A stretch of DNA of 50,298 nt from Actinomycetes bacterium (GTDB lineage: Bacteria > Actinomycetota > Actinomycetes > Actinomycetales > Actinomycetaceae): the NCBI GenBank assembly GCA_023387755.1, contig JAEWHO010000009.1, positions 1 through 50,298 of the forward strand, in the 5' to 3' direction. The notes beneath the pieces are model-generated. The model worked only from the letters and a program-made list of their open reading frames with translations, was not told the origin of the DNA and did no database searches. Position numbers and translations under genes: made by a program. Numbering within the stretch: the first letter of the stretch is position 1; each line of letters starts with the position of its first letter. Of this stretch, positions 24,809 through 33,527 are shown in pieces.

Positions 24809-26506
24809 TTAGAGGCCGGGGCGCTTGCCGATGGTCAGGGTTACCTCCTGGGTGCCGGCAAAGAAGTCATTGCCTTTATCATCGACCACGATAAAGGCCG
24901 GGAAGTCCTCGACGTCGATCTTCCACACCGCTTCCATGCCGAGCTCTTCGTACTCGACCACTTCCACATTTTTGATGCAGTCCTGGGCGAGGCGGGCGGC
25001 CGGGCCCCCGATGGAGCCGAGGTAGAAACCGCCGTGGGCCTGGCAGGCGTCGGTAACCTGCTGAGAGCGGTTGCCCTTGGCGAGCATCACCATGGAGCCG
25101 CCGGCAGCCTGGAACTGATCCACGTAAGAGTCCATACGTCCGGCGGTGGTGGGGCCGAAGGAGCCAGAGGGCATACCCTCTGGCGTCTTGGCGGGGCCGG
25201 CGTAGTAGACCGGATGGTCTTTGAGATACTGGGGCATCTCCTCGCCGTTATCTAGCCGTTCCTTGATTTTGGCGTGGGCGATATCGCGGGCCACAATGAG
25301 CGGGCCGGTTAGGCTCAAGCGGGTTTTGATCGGGTATTTGCTGAGCTCGGCGAGGATGTCACTCATCGGCTGGTTGAGGTCGATCTTCACCGCCGCACCC
25401 TTGCCGGTGCCGGAGACACCGTGGGTTTCAGCGTCGAGCTCCGCATCAGTGACATCGGGGAGGAACTGGCCCGGATCGAATTCGAGCTGTTCGAGGAAAA
25501 CGCCGTCGGGCGTGATCTTCGCTTTGGCTTGGCGGTCGGCTGAACAGGAGACAGCGATAGCCACCGGCAGGGATGCGCCATGGCGGGGCAGACGCACGAC
25601 CCGCACGTCGTGGCAGAAGTACTTCCCGCCGAACTGGGCGCCGATCCCGATCTTGCGGGTGAGGTCTAGTACCTTCTCCTCCAGCTCGGTGTCACGGAAG
25701 CCATGTCCGGCGATGGTGCCGGAGGTGGGGAGCTCGTCAAGGTATTTGGCGGAGGCGTATTTGGCGGTCTTGAGACAGAACTCCGCACTGGTGCCGCCAA
25801 TAACAATAGCCAAGTGGTAGGGCGGGCAGGCAGCCGTGCCGAGGGACCGAATCTTTTCTTCCAGGAACTGCATCATCCGCTCGGGGTTGAGCAGCGCTTT
25901 GGTCTCCTGGTACAGATAGCTCTTATTGGCGCTGCCGCCACCCTTGGCCATAAAGAGGAACGAGTACTGGTTCTCATGGCCGGGCTTGGTGTCTGCATAC
26001 AGTTCGATCTGGGCCGGCAGGTTGGTGCCGGTGTTCTTTTCTTCCCACATGGTGATGGGAGCATTCTGGCTGTAGCGCAGATTCAAGTGCGTGTAGGCAT
26101 CGTACACGCCGCGGGAGATGTGCAGCTCGTCCGGGCCCTGGGTGAGTACATGTTGCCCGCGCTTACCCATGACGATCGCAGTGCCGGTGTCCTGGCACAT
26201 GGGCAGTACCCCGCCGGCCGCGATGACGGCGTTCTTCAGCAGGTCTAGGGCCACGAATTTGTCATTCTCGCTGGCTTCGGGATCGTCCAGGATTTTACGT
26301 AGCTGCTTCAGGTGGGCGGTGCGTAGATAGTGGGAGATATCGTGTAGTGCCGTCTCGGTTAGTAGTCGCAGCGCCTCGTCAGAGACTCGTAAAAACTCGG
26401 TGCCGTCCGGGCCGGACACAACCTCGACGCCCTCACGAGTGAGGAGACGGTATTCGGTAGAGTCTGACGCGACCGGAAGCATATCTTCGTAGTGAAATTC
26501 CGCCAT
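24809..26506 (-). CDS. fumA: Class I fumarate hydratase (oxygen-sensitive, [4Fe-4S])
   Basis: Interconverts fumarate and malate using a [4Fe-4S] cluster. The 565-residue protein fuses the alpha and beta parts. All three expected cluster cysteines are present, in LPMCQDTGTAIVMGKRG, in AACPPYHLAIVIGG, and in YFCHDVRVVRLPRHGAS. The C-terminal part has SGSFGPTTAGRMDSYVDQF and MVMLAKGNRS. The start at 26506 follows AAGGAG; a longer in-frame version from 26578 adds 24 residues unlike the family. It is divergent from the iron-independent fumC with a DtxR-like box between them. Confidence 0.95.
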   Translation of the reverse strand: MAEFHYEDMLPVASDSTEYRLLTREGVEVVSGPDGTEFLRVSDEALRLLTETALHDISHYLRTAHLKQLRKILDDPEASENDKFVALDLLKNAVIAAGGVLPMCQDTGTAIVMGKRGQHVLTQGPDELHISRGVYDAYTHLNLRYSQNAPITMWEEKNTGTNLPAQIELYADTKPGHENQYSFLFMAKGGGSANKSYLYQETKALLNPERMMQFLEEKIRSLGTAACPPYHLAIVIGGTSAEFCLKTAKYASAKYLDELPTSGTIAGHGFRDTELEEKVLDLTRKIGIGAQFGGKYFCHDVRVVRLPRHGASLPVAIAVSCSADRQAKAKITPDGVFLEQLEFDPGQFLPDVTDAELDAETHGVSGTGKGAAVKIDLNQPMSDILAELSKYPIKTRLSLTGPLIVARDIAHAKIKERLDNGEEMPQYLKDHPVYYAGPAKTPEGMPSGSFGPTTAGRMDSYVDQFQAAGGSMVMLAKGNRSQQVTDACQAHGGFYLGSIGGPAARLAQDCIKNVEVVEYEELGMEAVWKIDVEDFPAFIVVDDKGNDFFAGTQEVTLTIGKRPGL

Positions 26507-26611
26507 GGTGTGCTCCTTCGCTGGCCCGAGTGGGCTGCCGCCGCGTCCTTCACACCGGCATATCTGCGGGCCTACCATTCCAGGCTAGTCCCACCAGAAA
26601 ACCGTGAGAAT

Positions 26612-26630
26612 GAGGGTAAGGCTTACCTAA
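26612..26630. promoter_or_regulatory. DtxR/IdeR-like iron box between fumA and fumC
   Basis: GAGGGTAAGGCTTACCTAA matches 14 of 19 positions of the consensus TTAGGTTAGSCTAACCTAA, including the full right half-site ACCTAA. It is 63 bp before the fumC start and 105 bp before fumA. A weaker half-site-like AACCTAA lies at 26671-26677. Iron-dependent repression of fumC is inferred. Confidence 0.65.
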
Positions 26631-26693
26631 AGCTATGGCGACTTGCATAAACGGTGCGACAATGAAGGTGAACCTAACTTCGAAGGAGCGAGA

Positions 26694-28076
26694 ATGGACT
26701 ACCGAATCGAACATGACACGATGGGTGAAGTGCGCGTACCCCGCGCAGCCCTATATGCCGCTCAGACCCAACGCGCCGTTGAGAACTTCCCAATTTCCGG
26801 CAGAGGCCTGGAAAGCTACCATATTTCCGCCCTCGGTCGGATTAAGAAAGCCGCCGCCCAAGCCAACGTGGAGCTCGGGGTGATCGACGCCGCGATGGGG
26901 GAGGCGATTGTTGCGGCCGCCCAGGAAGTCATTGATGGTAAGCACGACGGCGAATTCCCCATCGATGTTTTCCAAACGGGCTCGGGGACCAGCTCCAATA
27001 TGAATACCAATGAGGTGGTAGCCACCCTCGCACGGCAGAATAGTGACCATGCGGTGCACCCCAATGACCATGTGAACGCCTCGCAGTCGTCTAACGACGT
27101 CTTCCCCTCCTCAATTCATATCGCCGCCTACAGTGCGATTGAGCAGGTGCTGCTGCCGGGACTTGACCACCTGGCCACAGCTTTGGAGGATAAGGCTCGT
27201 GAGTTTGCCGGCATTGTGAAGTCCGGGCGCACCCACCTCATGGACGCCACCCCGATCACACTGGGGCAGGAGTTTTCCGGTTACGCCACCCAGATTCGCT
27301 ACGGGATTGACCGGGTGCAGGCGGCCCTGCCGCGCCTGGCTGAACTACCGCTCGGCGGAACGGCCGTGGGCACCGGGATTAATACGCCGGCTGGTTTCTC
27401 CCAGCGGGTGATCGAACTGATCGCCGCAGACACGGGATACCCCTTCGTGGAAGCCCGCAACCATTTCGAAGCGCAGGCCGCGCAGGACTCCCTGGTAGAA
27501 ACCTCCGGGGCGCTGCGGGTTATCGCGGTATCACTAGTGAAAATCGCTAATGACCTGCGCTGGATGGGCTCCGGGCCGCGCACCGGGATTGGGGAGCTGC
27601 ACCTGCCCGACCTGCAACCTGGATCATCGATTATGCCGGGGAAAGTGAACCCGGTGGTTCCGGAAGCAACGGTCATGGTGGCAGCCCAGGTAATCGGTAA
27701 TGACGCGGCCATCGCCTTTGCCGGAGCACAGGGGAACTTTGATCTGCTCGTCATGCTGCCGGTGATGGCCCGGAACCTGCTGGAGTCCATCACCCTGATC
27801 GGCAACGTTTCGCGAGTATTGGCTGATAAAACCGTAACGGGCCTGATAGCCGATGAGCAGCGTTGCCGCCGGTATGCCGAATCCAGCCCATCAATCGTGA
27901 TGCCGTTGAACCGCATTATCGGCTACGAGGCCGCTGCCGCGATCGCCAAACATTCCGTGAAAGAGGGGATGACGGTGAAGGAAGCGGCCCTGGACCTCGG
28001 ATATGTGGAGCGCGGCGAGATCACCGAAGAACAACTCGATCAGGCTTTGGATGTGACCACCATGGTTGGACAATAG
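26694..28076 (+). CDS. fumC: Class II fumarate hydratase (iron-independent)
   Basis: Heat- and oxygen-stable homotetrameric fumarase. The 460-residue protein carries FQTGSGTSSNMNTNEV, NASQSSNDVFPSSIH, GRTHLMDATPITLGQE, GTAVGTG and the superfamily signature GSSIMPGKVNPV. The start at 26694 has GAAGGAG 5 nt upstream; an in-frame TTG at 26643 is not used because its extension is unlike the family. Together with the Fe-S fumarase on the other strand it gives this organism two fumarases with different iron needs. Confidence 0.96.
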   Translation: MDYRIEHDTMGEVRVPRAALYAAQTQRAVENFPISGRGLESYHISALGRIKKAAAQANVELGVIDAAMGEAIVAAAQEVIDGKHDGEFPIDVFQTGSGTSSNMNTNEVVATLARQNSDHAVHPNDHVNASQSSNDVFPSSIHIAAYSAIEQVLLPGLDHLATALEDKAREFAGIVKSGRTHLMDATPITLGQEFSGYATQIRYGIDRVQAALPRLAELPLGGTAVGTGINTPAGFSQRVIELIAADTGYPFVEARNHFEAQAAQDSLVETSGALRVIAVSLVKIANDLRWMGSGPRTGIGELHLPDLQPGSSIMPGKVNPVVPEATVMVAAQVIGNDAAIAFAGAQGNFDLLVMLPVMARNLLESITLIGNVSRVLADKTVTGLIADEQRCRRYAESSPSIVMPLNRIIGYEAAAAIAKHSVKEGMTVKEAALDLGYVERGEITEEQLDQALDVTTMVGQ

Positions 28077-28190
28077 GGCACTGTTAGAGAGGGGTATCCC
28101 GATCCCCGGGCACTGGTAACCGTCGAGGCGCTTTATCCAGCCGCTACCTTTGCCACGCAACCGTCGGCTACAGCATCGCCGTAACGTGCC

Positions 28191-28242
28191 TGACGAGCTC
28201 GGGCACGCGGCTAAAAGAATTGCCGCTGCCCCGAGCTCGTCA
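28191..28242. terminator. Long two-part hairpin between fumC and ackA
   Basis: Outer arms TGACGAGCTCGGG (28191-28203) and CCCGAGCTCGTCA (28230-28242) pair perfectly over 13 bp. An inner GCGGC / GCCGC stem closes a 10-nt A/T-rich loop. It lies between convergent gene ends and probably terminates transcription from both sides, although no T-tract follows. Confidence 0.65.
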
Positions 28243-28271
28243 CCAGGAGTCAGATCGCTTCCGGCACCTGA

Positions 28272-29453
28272 CTAGATCGCTTCGACTGCCTGGCGGGCGA
28301 TCTCCCATTCCTCATTCGTCGGCACAACCAGGACCTTCACCTTGGAAGAGTCCCGGGAGATTTCGCGGATCCCACTGGTGCGAGTGCGGTTACGAGAATG
28401 GTCGATCTTGACGCCGAGGAACTCGAGCCCTTCCGTGGCCAGTTCGCGCATAACGGCGTCGTTTTCCCCCACCCCAGCGGTGAAGGTGATGACGTCGACG
28501 CCCCCCAATACAGCCGCATAGGCACCGATGTACTTCTTGAGGCGGTGGGCATACACTGCCAGCGCCACGCGGGCGTTGCGGTCGCCTGCTTCCGCCATCG
28601 TATGAATGACACGCAGATCGTTCTGCCCGGTCAGTCCCTTCATACCGGAACGCTTATTGAGCAGATTGTCGATTGCCTCAATACTCATATTGGCATTGCG
28701 GGCCAGGTGGAAGATCGCGGCCGGGTCAATATCCCCGCTACGAGTACCCATGACCAGGCCCTCGAGCGGCGTCAAACCCATCGAGGTATCGACGGCGCGG
28801 CCATTGACGACGGCGGAGGCCGACGCGCCATTACCCAGGTGTAAAACGATCTGGCGGGCATCCATCCGGCCCAAATATTCAGCCACAGTGCGGGAGACGA
28901 ACTGATGGGAGGTGCCGTGGGCGCCATAGCGGCGGATCGCGTACTTACGGGCTACCTCCCGGTCCAGGGCGTACGTTGCGGAAGCTGCCGGCAGGGACTG
29001 GAAGAAGGCGGTGTCGAATACAGCCACGTGAGGAACATCGGGCAGTAGCTCTTGGGCCACCTCGATACCACGCAGGTGGGCCGGATTATGTAGCGGCGCC
29101 AGTGGAACCAGGGCCTCAATAGTGCGGAAGACCTCGGGGTCAATAACGGTGGCGCGATCAAAGAACGCCCCGCCCTGGACTACCCGGTGACCGACCGCAA
29201 CCACATTCGACTCGCGCAGATTCGGGCCGTGCTTAGCAAAGAGTTCCAACACTCGGCGCAACCCCTTGGCGTGATCACGAATAGGCGTGTCCTCTTCAAC
29301 CTCGACATTGGCAGCACGATGGCGCAGGAGCGAGGTCCCCTCACCGATACGTTCTACCAGGCCGGAAGCAACCGCCGTCCCATCGGCAGGATCCACAAGC
29401 TGATACTTGATCGAGGACGACCCAGAATTAATGACTAATACGGTCTGTTGCAC
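28272..29453 (-). CDS. ackA: Acetate kinase
   Basis: Converts acetyl phosphate plus ADP to acetate plus ATP. The 393-residue protein starts with the N-terminal signature VLVINSGSSSIKYQL. It has VGHRVVQGG, YGAHGTSHQFVS, HLGNGASASAVVNGRAVDTSMG and FTAGVGENDAVMR. Start GTG at 29451-29453 follows AGGAG. It is 9 bp downstream of pta on the same strand, forming the usual pta-ackA operon for substrate-level ATP formation or acetate scavenging. Confidence 0.97.
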   Translation of the reverse strand: MQQTVLVINSGSSSIKYQLVDPADGTAVASGLVERIGEGTSLLRHRAANVEVEEDTPIRDHAKGLRRVLELFAKHGPNLRESNVVAVGHRVVQGGAFFDRATVIDPEVFRTIEALVPLAPLHNPAHLRGIEVAQELLPDVPHVAVFDTAFFQSLPAASATYALDREVARKYAIRRYGAHGTSHQFVSRTVAEYLGRMDARQIVLHLGNGASASAVVNGRAVDTSMGLTPLEGLVMGTRSGDIDPAAIFHLARNANMSIEAIDNLLNKRSGMKGLTGQNDLRVIHTMAEAGDRNARVALAVYAHRLKKYIGAYAAVLGGVDVITFTAGVGENDAVMRELATEGLEFLGVKIDHSRNRTRTSGIREISRDSSKVKVLVVPTNEEWEIARQAVEAI

Positions 29454-29462
29454 GTCTAACTC

Positions 29463-31514
29463 CTAGCCTTCTGCCTGGATGGCGGTGATCGCCACGGTAT
29501 TAATGATGTCGTCAACGAGGGCGCCGCGAGACAGATCATTGACCGGCTTATTCAGGCCCTGCAAAACCGGGCCGACTGCAACCGCCCCGGCAGAGCGCTG
29601 AACTGCCTTATACGTGTTATTGCCGGTGTTGAGGTCGGGGAATACGAAGACCGTGGCTCGGCCAGCTACCTCGGAGTTGGGCATTTTCGCGGAGGCTACG
29701 GCGTCGTCAACGGCGGCATCGTACTGGATGGGGCCTTCGACCAGCAGTTCGGGGGCGCGCTCGCGGACGAGCTCAGTAGCCTTGCGGACTTTATCGACGT
29801 CGGCCCCAAAGCCGGAAGCCCCAGTGGAGTAGGACAGCATCGCAACCCGCGGTTCAATGCCGAATTGGGCGGCAGTGGCAGCGGAAGAAATGGCAATATC
29901 GGCCAGCTGTTCGGCGGTTGGGTCCGGATTGACGGCGCAGTCGCCGTACACCAGCACCCGGTCTGCCAGCAGCATCAGGAATACCGAGGACACGATCGAC
30001 GTGCCCGGCACGGTCTTGATGATCTCGAAGCTCGGCTTAATCGTGTGGGCGGTGGTATGAGCCGCCCCGGAGACCATGCCGTCGGCGTATCCCAGGTGCA
30101 CCATGAGCGTGCCGAAGTAGGACACATCCCGCACGATTTCACGAGCGCGGTCCTCGGTCATCCCCTTATGAGCACGCAGACGCGTATACTCTGCCGCAAA
30201 CTCGTCTAAATGCTCCGAGGTGGCCGGATTAAGGATAGTAGCGGCGTCAATATTCAGGCTGAGCTCGGCGGCCCGGGCGCGGATCGCGCTTTCTTCACCT
30301 AAAATAATCAGTTTCGCGGTACCACGGGCCAGGAGTGTGGAGGCAGCTCGCAAGATGCGGTCGTCACTGCCTTCGGGTAAGACGATCGTCTTACCGGCCG
30401 CCTTGGCGCGATCAAGGAGTTCGGCTTCGAACATCAGCGGGGTGACTGCTTGAGGAGTGGACACCTCCAACAGTTGTGCGAGCTCTTCTGCCGGTAAGTG
30501 CTTTTCAGCCAACCCCAATGCGGTATCAATTTTGCGTTGTGCACCCGGGGCAAGCCCGCCGCGGGTGGTCGCGACGATACGTGCAGTCTCATAGGTATTG
30601 AGGTCACAGGTGAGTATGGGCAAGTGGGAGGCAAAGCCAGCTACTAGTTCGGTCACTTGGGGAGCGGGTTCGTAGCCGCCATTGAGGATAATGCCGGCCA
30701 GTGAAGGGAATCCCTGTGCAGCATGCGCAGCGAGCAGGGAGATGAGCAACTCAGCTCGATCCCCGGCAGCAATCGCTACCTGCCCTTCGCGCAGCCGCTC
30801 CAAAATATGGGGCACAGTCATCCCGCACACCAGCAGACTCTCCGCCTCCCGGGAGAATAGCTCCTCATTCCCGGAGACGGCGTGCGCCCCCAGCGCCTTC
30901 TGCAATTGTGCGACCGTGGGGGCCCCGAGCAGCGGTACCTCAGGGATGACCCACACCGGCAGATCGGTGTGGATGGCTGCGCGGATAGCGTCTTCGTCGG
31001 ATTCACTGGCCCGGTTTACCACCACGCCGACGACGCTGGCGTGCCCGGCTGTCAGCTCATTGACACCCAGCTCTGCGACCTGGGCGATCGTCTCGGGGCG
31101 GCGCTCGTGTCCACGCACGGTGAGTAGTACCGGAGCGCCCAAGTTCGCGGCAATACGCGCGTTGAAGGCGAGTTCTGCGGGCCCGGCAACATCGGTGTAA
31201 TCGGAACCGACGACGACGAGGACATCACACTGGGCCTGGGCGGTACGGCAGCGATCCACAATCGTGGACAGGGCAGCTTCGGCATCACGGTGTAGTTCCG
31301 CGTAGCTCACGCCGATAACGTCGTCGTACTCTTGCCCGGCGGAGGAGCGCTCCAGGAGTAGCTCTACCAGCGGGTCTCGCTCCTCATCTTTAACGATCGG
31401 TCGGAACACCCCGACCCGGCCTGCCCGCCGCGCGAAAGAATCCACCACCCCCAATGCGACCGTGGATTTTCCGGTTTCACCTTCCGGTGATGCAATGTAG
31501 ATGGACGTAGCCAT
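29463..31514 (-). CDS. pta: Phosphate acetyltransferase (long, two-domain form)
   Basis: Converts acetyl-CoA and phosphate to acetyl phosphate. The 683-residue protein has an N-terminal BioD-like P-loop domain (SPEGETGKSTVALG at about residues 8-21), a central DRTGG-type domain, and the C-terminal catalytic domain from about 365 (VLPEGSDDRILRAASTLL, VSGAAHTTAHTIKP, PDLNTGNNTYKAVQRSAGA). Start ATG at 31512-31514 has GGAGG nearby; an ATG ten codons upstream is less likely. It is followed by ackA. Confidence 0.96.
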   Translation of the reverse strand: MATSIYIASPEGETGKSTVALGVVDSFARRAGRVGVFRPIVKDEERDPLVELLLERSSAGQEYDDVIGVSYAELHRDAEAALSTIVDRCRTAQAQCDVLVVVGSDYTDVAGPAELAFNARIAANLGAPVLLTVRGHERRPETIAQVAELGVNELTAGHASVVGVVVNRASESDEDAIRAAIHTDLPVWVIPEVPLLGAPTVAQLQKALGAHAVSGNEELFSREAESLLVCGMTVPHILERLREGQVAIAAGDRAELLISLLAAHAAQGFPSLAGIILNGGYEPAPQVTELVAGFASHLPILTCDLNTYETARIVATTRGGLAPGAQRKIDTALGLAEKHLPAEELAQLLEVSTPQAVTPLMFEAELLDRAKAAGKTIVLPEGSDDRILRAASTLLARGTAKLIILGEESAIRARAAELSLNIDAATILNPATSEHLDEFAAEYTRLRAHKGMTEDRAREIVRDVSYFGTLMVHLGYADGMVSGAAHTTAHTIKPSFEIIKTVPGTSIVSSVFLMLLADRVLVYGDCAVNPDPTAEQLADIAISSAATAAQFGIEPRVAMLSYSTGASGFGADVDKVRKATELVRERAPELLVEGPIQYDAAVDDAVASAKMPNSEVAGRATVFVFPDLNTGNNTYKAVQRSAGAVAVGPVLQGLNKPVNDLSRGALVDDIINTVAITAIQAEG

Positions 31515-31615
31515 GAATCCTCCGCAGAAGAAAATAGGGGGCACGTCTAGGGTACGCGCCCCACCCGGGGTCTAGAGTGCGCTGCCCGGTGAGGAGTGCG
31601 TCACCTGTAGCACAG

Positions 31616-31945
31616 TTAGCTTTGCGTCGATTCGACCATATGTAGCCCGGCGACGCAGGCGACTATACCCAGCAGGAGTAATGCCTTGATGAGCGTCATA
31701 GACTCGGCACCGCTAGCCCACGCGTACAGCGCCGTCGTCACCGCCCCAACACCCACCCAGACGGCATAACCGGTACCCACGGGGATGGACTTCAACGCCC
31801 AAGCGAGCCCGCCCATGGAGACAACAGCCCCGACCACTACCCAGATAAGGGGGACCAGTTTGGTGAAACCTTCTGTACGGGCCAGGTTCACGGCCCAGAT
31901 AGTTTCACACAAGCCCGAGAGTATTAAGACAATCCACGCGGCCAC
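31616..31945 (-). CDS. Small multidrug resistance family exporter (SugE/Gdx-like)
   Basis: A 109-residue four-helix membrane protein. The key membrane-embedded Glu is in LSGLCETIWAVNLARTEGFT, and the SKSIPVGTGYAVWVGVGAV-like segment (here LKSIPVGTGYAVW) matches SMR proteins, closer to the SugE/guanidinium-exporter branch than to EmrE. Two starts are possible. GTG at 31945 is chosen because AAGGGAG lies 5 nt upstream and a TATAGT -10 box would place the transcript start after the upstream GTG. No partner SMR gene and no guanidine riboswitch were recognised. It is divergent from the SURF1 gene. Confidence 0.87.
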   Translation of the reverse strand: MAAWIVLILSGLCETIWAVNLARTEGFTKLVPLIWVVVGAVVSMGGLAWALKSIPVGTGYAVWVGVGAVTTALYAWASGAESMTLIKALLLLGIVACVAGLHMVESTQS

Positions 31946-31991
31946 AGCGCTCCCTTCCGTTTCTGCTTTCACTATAGCCCGGGTGGCCCGC

Positions 31992-31997
31992 TAGGCT
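31992..31997 (+). promoter_or_regulatory. Predicted -10 box for leaderless SURF1 gene
   Basis: TAGGCT ends 6 nt before the GTG at 32004. The opposing SMR gene has its own TATAGT on the minus strand nearby, so the two promoters are back to back. Confidence 0.45.
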
Positions 31998-32003
31998 GGG
32001 GGA

Positions 32004-32798
32004 GTGAGCGCTTCAGTGACGGGTAAAGAATGGGTAAAGGCGGCTCTTACCCCGCGTATGGTGGTGCTCTTTATCCTGTTCACTATTGCCGCCGCTATAT
32101 GCGTCCAGTTGGGCAATTGGCAGCTATCCCGCTCAATTGAACGCGGTGCTCGGGCAGCCGAGGAACAGCAAGCCGCCCAGGCACAGGCCGTCCCACGCCC
32201 CCTAGCCGAGGTACTCGCCCCACAAACCGAGTTCCGCGCCGAACATTTGGGGGCCAAAGTGAGCGTGGAGGGCAGCTACGGGGAGCAGGTGATCGTCCCG
32301 GGCCGGCAGATCGACGGGGCCCCCGCCACCTTGATCGTGACCGACCTGATCGTGGCAGGCTCCGGTGCCCACCTGCCCGTTGTGCGCGGCTGGGTTGACC
32401 CGAGCCAGGCCGGGGTGCGCGATGGCGCCGTGTACGGCGTGGATGATCCGGCGCTCGCGCCGCCGTCGGGCCCGGTCACCGTGACCGGGTACCTAGCGAA
32501 CTCGGAACAAGAAACCACCCTCAGCCGCGTGCCAGGCAGCATCAACTATCTGTCCACCGCGCAACTGGTGAACCTGTGGGGCTCACCCACCTACACGGGC
32601 TACCTGGTGCTGAGTGAACAGACACCCGGGCCGGTATTACCGCAGCTCGCCCCCCAACCGAATCTGGTGAAAGATGCCGGCCAGAACTGGCAAAACCTCG
32701 GCTACGCCGCCGAGTGGTTCATCTTCGGTGGCTTCGCCCTGGCACTGTGGGTGAAGATGGTACGTGACGAAGCCCGCCACCGCAGGAGCGCAGTATGA
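32004..32798 (+). CDS. SURF1 family cytochrome oxidase biogenesis protein
   Basis: A 264-residue protein with one membrane helix near each end (about residues 15-35 and 238-255) around an extracytoplasmic domain, the SURF1 layout. Recognisable parts are the QLGNWQLSR motif after helix 1, VEGSYGEQVIVPGRQIDG, VVRGWVDP, and NLGYAAEWFIFGGFALALWV at the C-terminal helix. The family helps insert haem into aa3-type oxidase, so its presence suggests aerobic respiration. It overlaps paiB by 4 bp. Confidence 0.87.
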   Translation: MSASVTGKEWVKAALTPRMVVLFILFTIAAAICVQLGNWQLSRSIERGARAAEEQQAAQAQAVPRPLAEVLAPQTEFRAEHLGAKVSVEGSYGEQVIVPGRQIDGAPATLIVTDLIVAGSGAHLPVVRGWVDPSQAGVRDGAVYGVDDPALAPPSGPVTVTGYLANSEQETTLSRVPGSINYLSTAQLVNLWGSPTYTGYLVLSEQTPGPVLPQLAPQPNLVKDAGQNWQNLGYAAEWFIFGGFALALWVKMVRDEARHRRSAV

Positions 32799-33433
32799 TC
32801 CCACATTATTTCGCGATGACTGAGGAGCAGTGCCGGGAATTCGCGCGCACCCAGCAGGCCGGCACTCTGGTCACCTGCCGCCCGGACGGTGGCTTTGACT
32901 CCACGCTCATGCCGTTCATATGGCAGGGGGATACGCTGCAGATGCATATGGGCCGCGCCAATCCCCAGTGGCAGAACCCCGACCCCGGCCCGCACCCCGC
33001 AATCTTTATCCTCACCGGCGCGCATGGTTATATTTCCGCCCGCGATTATGACGTCCCCGCGGGCATGTCCTCCCCGTCCACGTGGGATTACACGCAGGTG
33101 GCCCTACACGGGCAGGTGGAGTTCGACGACGACGCGGCGGCGGCTCGCGCCGCCGCCGTCGAGCTGTCCTACCAACACGATGCCGAGGTAGCCAGCGTGC
33201 TGACCGAAAGCTATTTAACCAAAGCGGCGCGGGCCATCATCGCGGTCACATTCACGATCGAACGGATCGAGGGGATCGCGAAGCTGAGCCAAAATAAACT
33301 ACCTCACGAACGCGAGGCTATTGCCGCGCGCTTATCCGCTGGCAATCGGCAGCAACAGCAGTTGGCGGCCGATATACGGGCGGTGCCCTCGACGGCGCGG
33401 CGGGTGCCATTTAAGCGCCCCGAGGGGCACTAG
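32795..33433 (+). CDS. FMN-binding split-barrel protein, PaiB-like
   Basis: A 212-residue split-barrel flavin-binding protein. The start MIPHYFAMTEEQCREFAR, TLMPFIWQG..LQMHMGRANPQW, the YISARDY segment and KLSQNKLPHEREA near the end are typical of PaiB. Family members were described as negative regulators of sporulation or protease genes, but the biochemical role is unclear and no DNA-binding motif is visible. It is translationally coupled to the SURF1 gene (ATGA overlap); the reason for that pairing is unknown. Confidence 0.87.
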   Translation: MIPHYFAMTEEQCREFARTQQAGTLVTCRPDGGFDSTLMPFIWQGDTLQMHMGRANPQWQNPDPGPHPAIFILTGAHGYISARDYDVPAGMSSPSTWDYTQVALHGQVEFDDDAAAARAAAVELSYQHDAEVASVLTESYLTKAARAIIAVTFTIERIEGIAKLSQNKLPHEREAIAARLSAGNRQQQQLAADIRAVPSTARRVPFKRPEGH

Positions 33434-33527
33434 TACGGCGTGGTGCCGGGCATCTGCTGTTGCCGGCATGACTGGCCCTGCCGGGGCACCTCCTGTTGCT
33501 GCCAAGCTGGCTACCGCTTCGGGGGAC

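Noticed and set aside
26671..26677. Second full DtxR box before fumC
   Set aside because: Only a half-site matches; over 19 bases the agreement is about 11, near what chance gives in such sequence.
31616..31972. Guanidine riboswitch ahead of the SMR gene
   Set aside because: The leader between the predicted start and the GTG is too short to hold one and no conserved hairpins were found.
33442..33490. Imperfect inverted repeat between paiB and the ABC exporter genes
   Set aside because: GGTGCC and GGCACC pair, but the rest of the stem is interrupted and there is no T-tract; it may be chance in a GC-rich gap.
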